Below, piece after piece: positions 59,276 to 64,000 of a stretch of 64,000 bases of DNA (within the stretch, counting starts at the first letter, position 1; each line of letters starts with the position of its first letter). The DNA lies in NCBI GenBank assembly GCA_963691705.1, contig OY829538.1:75894781-75958780 (forward strand). The letters are read 5' to 3'. A program made the position numbers and the translations under genes. The notes under the pieces were generated by a model that saw nothing but the letters and a program-made list of their open reading frames with translations, was not told the origin of the DNA and ran no database searches. Source of the stretch: Viola odorata. Taxonomy: Eukaryota > Streptophyta > Magnoliopsida > Malpighiales > Violaceae.

Positions 59276-61481
59276 TAGCCACCGGAAAAAAAGCTTCAAT
59301 GGTTTAAATGACTACTAATAAAATTGGAAGAGAGTTCGAAGCATTTACATCCTATTTGGAACCAAATTCTCATTAGAAAAGAATTCATTTCAACTTAATT
59401 AAGAGAGATGAAATCATTTTATAATGAATTCTTATGGTTGAATTTTCAAAAGAAAAAATGGATTTCATTTCATTTTAGTTGTTTGGAATATCTTTAAATA
59501 TAATAGCAATGAATTTATATATAACCATTTGACTAAAATATTTCAAATTAAAATGTCTTACATTGTCAAACTCTGCTACACCAATAAGTACATTGTGATT
59601 GTTTTCCTTTGATTTTCAAAATAATTAAAAATCATCTCAAACTCAGGTTGTTAGTAATATTTCTCCAATTTAAAAATGTGTCTAAATTCTAAGGTAATAG
59701 CTATACTTGAAATAGTTGGTTCTTGTAGCATAAAGTCCTCTTAACGAATTTAACTATCACCAATATTAGTGCTGAATAAACAATAATTTTCTTTCTTTAG
59801 TTATTACCTTTGATAGTATTTTGTAACAATTAGGTTTTCAATTTTACTACTTTTATGTAACAAACAAAACAATCATGTAAGACTTGAAAGGTGCAACAAA
59901 GTACTTAAAAAAATATGGATCAATAAGTTAATAAATAAAAAATAAAAATTAAGTTTCATGTAAAATAAAATTTAGACATTTTTGTTAAGAAGTGGTTATC
60001 AGATAATTTGAAGGAAAAAAAAGTAAAAGAAACTACTATTTTAATGATTTTAGTAATAATTTCAACCTGTTAAATAAATTAGGAAAAATACATGGGGAAA
60101 AAACAACAAAAAAAACTGCATATTTAAAGTTAAATTTGTCATTTTAATAGATATAAGGTTTGTTTCAAACCATGTTTTGAAAAATCAACATTTTATTTGA
60201 AGTTTCCAAAATATAATTTATATATGACTGTAACATTTGGTTGACGAAATCAGGAGGGTAAATGATTATGAAAATTTCAGATTTCGAGTTTAATTGTGAT
60301 TGGTTAACACAAGGAAAATTAAATTTAAGGGAATACAACTTTTTGTGACACCTGAGAGAAAGTGATTCCCAAATTAGAAGGTAGAGGAATCTCAATTTTC
60401 GGAGTCTAAACAAAGTTGTGTTTTACTAAAAATATTTATTTGTTCATTTTATTTTACTATTGACATTATTAATCTATATTTTTAGAAACGTGAGTTTACG
60501 CTCAACCCTTTCTCTTTATTTTTTTTATTTTACTTTGTTAGTTAATTTAATTTGTATGAAATATTTAATTTGCATAATATTATTTAACCCTATTTTATTT
60601 TATAATAAGTTGGAGATATTGTTGTAAATTAAAAGAATTATAATTGTTTGATGATAGAATAATAATTAGAGTTTAAAATAAAAATATATGAGGCGGAACA
60701 AGGCCTTACTGCCTTCTAATTCTTAGGAGAATTGATGAATTAATTCAAGTAATGGGTAAATTCTTACGACGAATGACAACATAAGTTAATCATATAACCC
60801 ATCAATTATACATATAAGGATGATCGAAATCCCTCACCTCCATATTTTTTTAAGTAATTTGTTGCACCTTTTAAGTCTTACATGATTGTTTTGTTTGTTA
60901 CATAAAAGTAGTAAAATTGAAAACCTAATTGTTACAAAATACTATCAAAGGTAATAACTAAAGAAAGAAAATTATTATTTATTCAATACTAATATTGGTG
61001 ATAGTTAATTTCGTTAAGGGGACTTTATGCTATAAGAACCAACTATTTCAAGTATAGCTATTACCTTAAAATTTAGACACATTTTTAAATTGGAGAAATA
61101 TCGCTAACAACCTGAGTTTGAGATGATTTTTAATTATTTTGAAAATCAAACGAAAACAATCACAATGTACTTATTGGTGTAGCAGAGTTTGACAATGTAA
61201 GACATTTTAATTTGAAATATTTTAGTAAAATGGCTATATATAAATTCATTGCTATTATATTTAAAGATATTCTAAACAACTAAAATGAAATGAAATCCAT
61301 TTTTTCTTTTGAAAAATCAACCATAAGAATTCATTATAAAATAATTTCATCTCTCTTAATTAAGTTGAAATGAATTCTTTTCTAATGAGGATTTGGTTCC
61401 AAATAGGATGTAAATGCTTCGAACTCTCTTCCAATTTTATTAGTAGTCATTTAAACCATTGAAGCTTTTTTCCGATGGCTA
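59276..61481. mobile_element. Element with two ~644-bp inverted arms (foldback-like)
   Basis: Arm 1 (59276-59919) begins TAGCCACCGGAAAAAAAGCT and arm 2 (60838-61481) is its inverse, ending with the complement of TAGCCATCGGAAAAAAGCTT. I followed the match across the arms: for example AAATTGGAAGAGAGTTCGAA, CACAATGTACTTATTGGTGT as its inverse, and GGTGCAACAAA near the inner ends. Differences are few. The ~918-bp loop holds no transposase frame. AATAAAG occurs just outside both ends (59262-59273 region and 61485-61494 region), suggestive of a TSD, but the exact borders do not close cleanly. Class (MULE or Foldback type) is undetermined. Confidence 0.82.
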
Positions 61482-61504
61482 TGTCAATAAAGCATACATG
61501 TACA

Positions 61505-62596
61505 TGTTGGCCCAAGAGCTCATTAAATCTTATTTTGATGAATTAAGGACACACAAATTAATTAATATACTAACGCAATTTTAAGTTAAAGTATTTGTAA
61601 TTTGCGACGAGACAACAAAAGAAGCAACGAAGCAATTACCACAAGCTCGAAGAATCAAGTATATATTAGAGCATTAAACGTGTAAGTATGATCACAAATA
61701 GCACTTGATTTATGTTCAGTATACCTCAAGAAAAAGTGTCAAAAGATTTTACGTGAAAACAAGTTTTGAAAAATGAGTAAGAATCGACCGAGTACTTAAC
61801 GGGATACCGTTAGTAGCAGATAAGACATAACGGCTAGTATTTAGTATTAAATACATAACGGCTAGTTTTTTTGTATTAAATACATAACGGCTAGTATTTG
61901 GTATTAAATACATAACAACTAGTTTTTTAAATATATAACGGCTAGTTTTTCAAATATATAATGGCTAGTTTTTTCACTATTAGAACAACAACAATTTACA
62001 ATCAAACAATCAAGAAAGCTCTTATAAAGTTTTATACACAAACACATTTTACAAACTCACTCAAACGAGATTTTACAACGCAAGTTGTGCTTATCGGTTT
62101 TTAATAATTCTTGCGTCTTTCATACGAGTTTGGAAAGCTTTTTTCTTGAGATAATATTGTTCATTTATTGGTGTTATTGTGAATCATACATTTATTATTT
62201 ATACACCAATTATTTGTTGCAAATTTCACCATTTACTTGTGAAGGTTTTGAAAGTGTACCAAACACTTTTGGCTATAGGGTATTGGTTCTTGTCCAGCAA
62301 AAGAACTAGGTTTCTTCAATCCTTACCTGCAAAGAGGATTGTGTTAAGGTTGTGGTTAAGCCCGGAAAAACCAAAGTGTAAAGTTGTGAGCTGAACCGGT
62401 AAAAGGTCAAGTTAATAGCGAAGTGTTCGTTGATTAGAAAATCCTAAGAGTGAAGCTCTTAGGTAGTGGAGTACAATTCGGTTTAGGAATTGAAACCACT
62501 ATAACTCTTTGTGTTTTTGCTATTTTTTCTTACATTTTGTGTGCGATTTTTTATTGCCTATTCACCCTCCTCTAGGCCTCTATTATTGGTTTATTA
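61505..62596 (+). mobile_element. Probable solo LTR of a copia (Sirevirus-like) retrotransposon
   Basis: Starts TGTTGGCCCAAGAGCTC. GTACA precedes (61500-61504) and also follows at 62597-62601, a possible 5-bp target duplication. The repeated AACGGCTAGT block and the stretch CTATTCACCCTCCTCTAGGC near the end are features I associate with plant Sirevirus-type LTRs. The 3' end reads TTATTA and not the usual CA, so either the border or the TSD is wrong or decayed. No gag-pol sequence is present on either side. Confidence 0.6.
61828..61975. repeat. Array of AACGGCTAGT units inside the LTR
   Basis: Six imperfect units of ~23-33 bases, built on ATAACGGCTAGT followed by a T-rich stretch and TATTAAATAC or AAATATAT, in tandem. 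One unit has AACAACTAGT and one has AATGGCTAGT. Confidence 0.8.
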
Positions 62597-62646
62597 GTAC
62601 AGTGTACTTGCTCCTATTCCATCACCTCCTCTAATCAATTTTGGCC

Positions 62647-62970
62647 ATGGAGATGAAGACCAAGAGGAGAAAAACCTCCAAGGCCATCAAGAAAGTAGTC
62701 TAAGTAGATATAGATTGAATAATTTACCCGACCAGCTAAGATCCTTCATCGCATCCCTCTCCTTTCTTAACACGAAATTCGCAATCATTAAAATTTTAGA
62801 CTCTTATCGAAACGATGGAGATACTTATGGACCTGTGTTCCTGGCCTCAATTTCAATTTCTGTTGTCACATAACCATTGACCGTTTTGAGAAGTTCGTTA
62901 ACGATTCTTGTATGGTCCGAAAAGTTTCGTCAGGTGACAAGCAAAATCTGATTTTTATTTAGTCCTCAAT
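62647..62970 (+). pseudogene. Degenerate F-box gene fragment
   Basis: A start-like MEMKTKRRKTSKAIKKVV is followed by stops, then in another frame RLNNLPDQLRSFIASLSFLN, TKFAIIKILDSYRN (an F-box core with decayed LSKRW). A third frame reads RFEKFVNDSCMVRKVSSGD, the position where FBD-type F-box proteins have F--FVDRVL. Several frameshifts and stops make it a relic. It is more diverged than the F-box cluster at 28-35 kb and is not an obvious recent copy of it. Confidence 0.55.
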
Positions 62971-63104
62971 TCGCAGATTTGTTCTAAAGACATTGAATAT
63001 AACACTCAAATAAAAGCAGCTGCTCTAAAGGGTAAAAAGGACAGAAGGGTACCGAGCTCGAGAAAAATAGGCTCACAAAGTGTTTGTTAAAATGGCACAC
63101 AAGT

Positions 63105-63889
63105 TTAAGGAAATAGGCTCCTCATCTTTACCCATTGATGGTTGGCATTGTTAATTCTATCCTCTACTTCATTTTGCAGCCGTGCAGCTTCTTTGAGAGC
63201 ATTCGTGCGCGTTTCCAGTTTCCCTTTCTTTTCAAGGACTTTTCCTTCTCTGTCTTCAATTTCAAGAAGTCTCTTCTTCAATGCTTCCTTCTCCGCGCAA
63301 AGAGTGTTGGCCTCACTTGCGACCTCCTCGTATTCCATCTCCAAATCAAGAATACCTTTCTTGTCATCTTCCATGGACGAAGATTTCAGTGCCCTTGCCC
63401 TGCCAAGTTGCTGCTTGTGAAATGGGTAGGTCGTCACTAAGCTATCGAAGTTCTTGACATGGAGTTCAATGATTGCCAATTCCTCTGGAGTTAAAGAGGG
63501 GCAGTTCTTTAGCGTCTTTAAAGCGGAGAGTAGAAAAATGGCATCATCTGATGTTGCTACATCGCTCAAGTCTTTTGTTAGGATATACTTCATCAATGTC
63601 ATTATAGGGACGTAAGATTTGAAGTTGTCGCCAATAGATTGGTTTGGATGATTAGTATCTGGCTCGGAAGAAGATGATAATGCTGGCCTTGGATTTAAAA
63701 GCTGTTCCAGATTGAAGATTTGAGATTCCAAGTAGTCTGTAATAGGAAAAAGGTGGAGAGTTAAAAGTTTTGTTCGGGAATAGGAGAATGGGTGAGCTCT
63801 TAAAGAAAATCTATCTTGCCTGGCTCAGAAGTAGTAGCGGCAAGAGAAACAGGAATGCTGCTGCTATTCTCGATCATTGAGGAAGTCAT
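63105..63889 (-). CDS. Coiled-coil protein of unknown function (5' end uncertain)
   Basis: Two exons, 63889-63820 and 63736-63105, join in phase through a GC-AG intron (CCAG/GCAAGA, acceptor CTGTAATAG-side ACAG) and give 233 residues if ATG 63889 is the start. Frame continues upstream of that ATG to an acceptor-like TGCAG near 63919, so more 5' exons beyond the right edge are possible. The middle part (VPIMTLMKYILTKDLSDVAT, LKNCPSLTPEELAIIELH) looks like a small helical domain. The C-terminal ~85 residues are a strong coiled coil (EALKKRLLEIEDREGKVLEK, LKEAARLQNEVEDRINNA). I have seen similar L-x-x-IL-x-D plus coiled-coil proteins in plant genomes but cannot name a function. It may be transposon-associated. 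Confidence 0.6.
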
Positions 63890-64000
63890 AGCTTGGTCCT
63901 GTAGGGGTTTACTCTGCAGGAAATCTCAAAATTCAGGTGAGGTGTAAGATATAAGAAAGTATATAAAAAGCTCATTTTCCAATGAAAACAAATTTAACCT

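Overview
The window is nuclear DNA from a flowering plant, most likely a eudicot. The genes are split by short GT-AG introns with AT-rich intergenic DNA between them, there is a nuclear-type tRNA gene, and the recognisable products are plant families: a plastid hexose-phosphate translocator, an HD-Zip IV relative, FBD-type F-box proteins, a VUP protein and RecQsim. I cannot name the species from sequence alone. Exons were joined by hand from splice consensus, reading-frame phase and my recollection of each family; no alignment was run.

Layout. 0.2-3.5 kb (-): 5' part of a PDIL5-4-like disulfide-isomerase/ERV gene running off the left edge. 4.45-5.2 kb: a 763-bp Stowaway-like element with a GC-rich internal palindrome. 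7.1-10.4 kb (+): mitochondrial ETF alpha, complete. 11.0 kb (+): tRNA-Gly(CCC). 12.2-13.2 kb (-): VUP-type vascular protein, complete in three exons. 13.3-18.8 kb: gene-poor, with MITEs and two small tandem duplications. 19.1-22.1 kb (+): a nine-exon HD-Zip IV relative whose frame is intact but which has no homeodomain or zipper. 23.0-24.4 kb (-): a decayed AP-5 zeta copy. 24.8-26.1 kb (-): a single-exon aspartic protease. 27.1-35.1 kb (+): a tandem F-box/FBD cluster, two intact copies and one stub. 37.4-41.0 kb (+): glucose-6-phosphate/phosphate translocator. 42.6-46.3 kb (+): 3' half of a RecQsim-type helicase gene, without its motor lobe and with two homopolymer frameshifts.

46.7-62.6 kb is mostly transposon-derived: a 2.08-kb hAT-type element with a perfect 8-bp target duplication, a formin fragment, a retroelement-like stretch, a 2.04-kb Mutator-type element with ~0.5-kb inverted repeats and a 10-bp target duplication, a second hAT-like element, a 2.2-kb element with two 644-bp inverted arms, and a probable solo copia LTR. 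The right edge (-) has an F-box relic and a coiled-coil gene of unknown function.

The intact genes are unrelated housekeeping or developmental genes and form no pathway. I found no coherent new multi-gene system. The most unusual items are the START protein without a homeodomain, the two decayed single-copy-type genes (AP5Z, RecQsim), the GC-AG introns shared by the F-box paralogs, and the intact-ended non-autonomous transposons.
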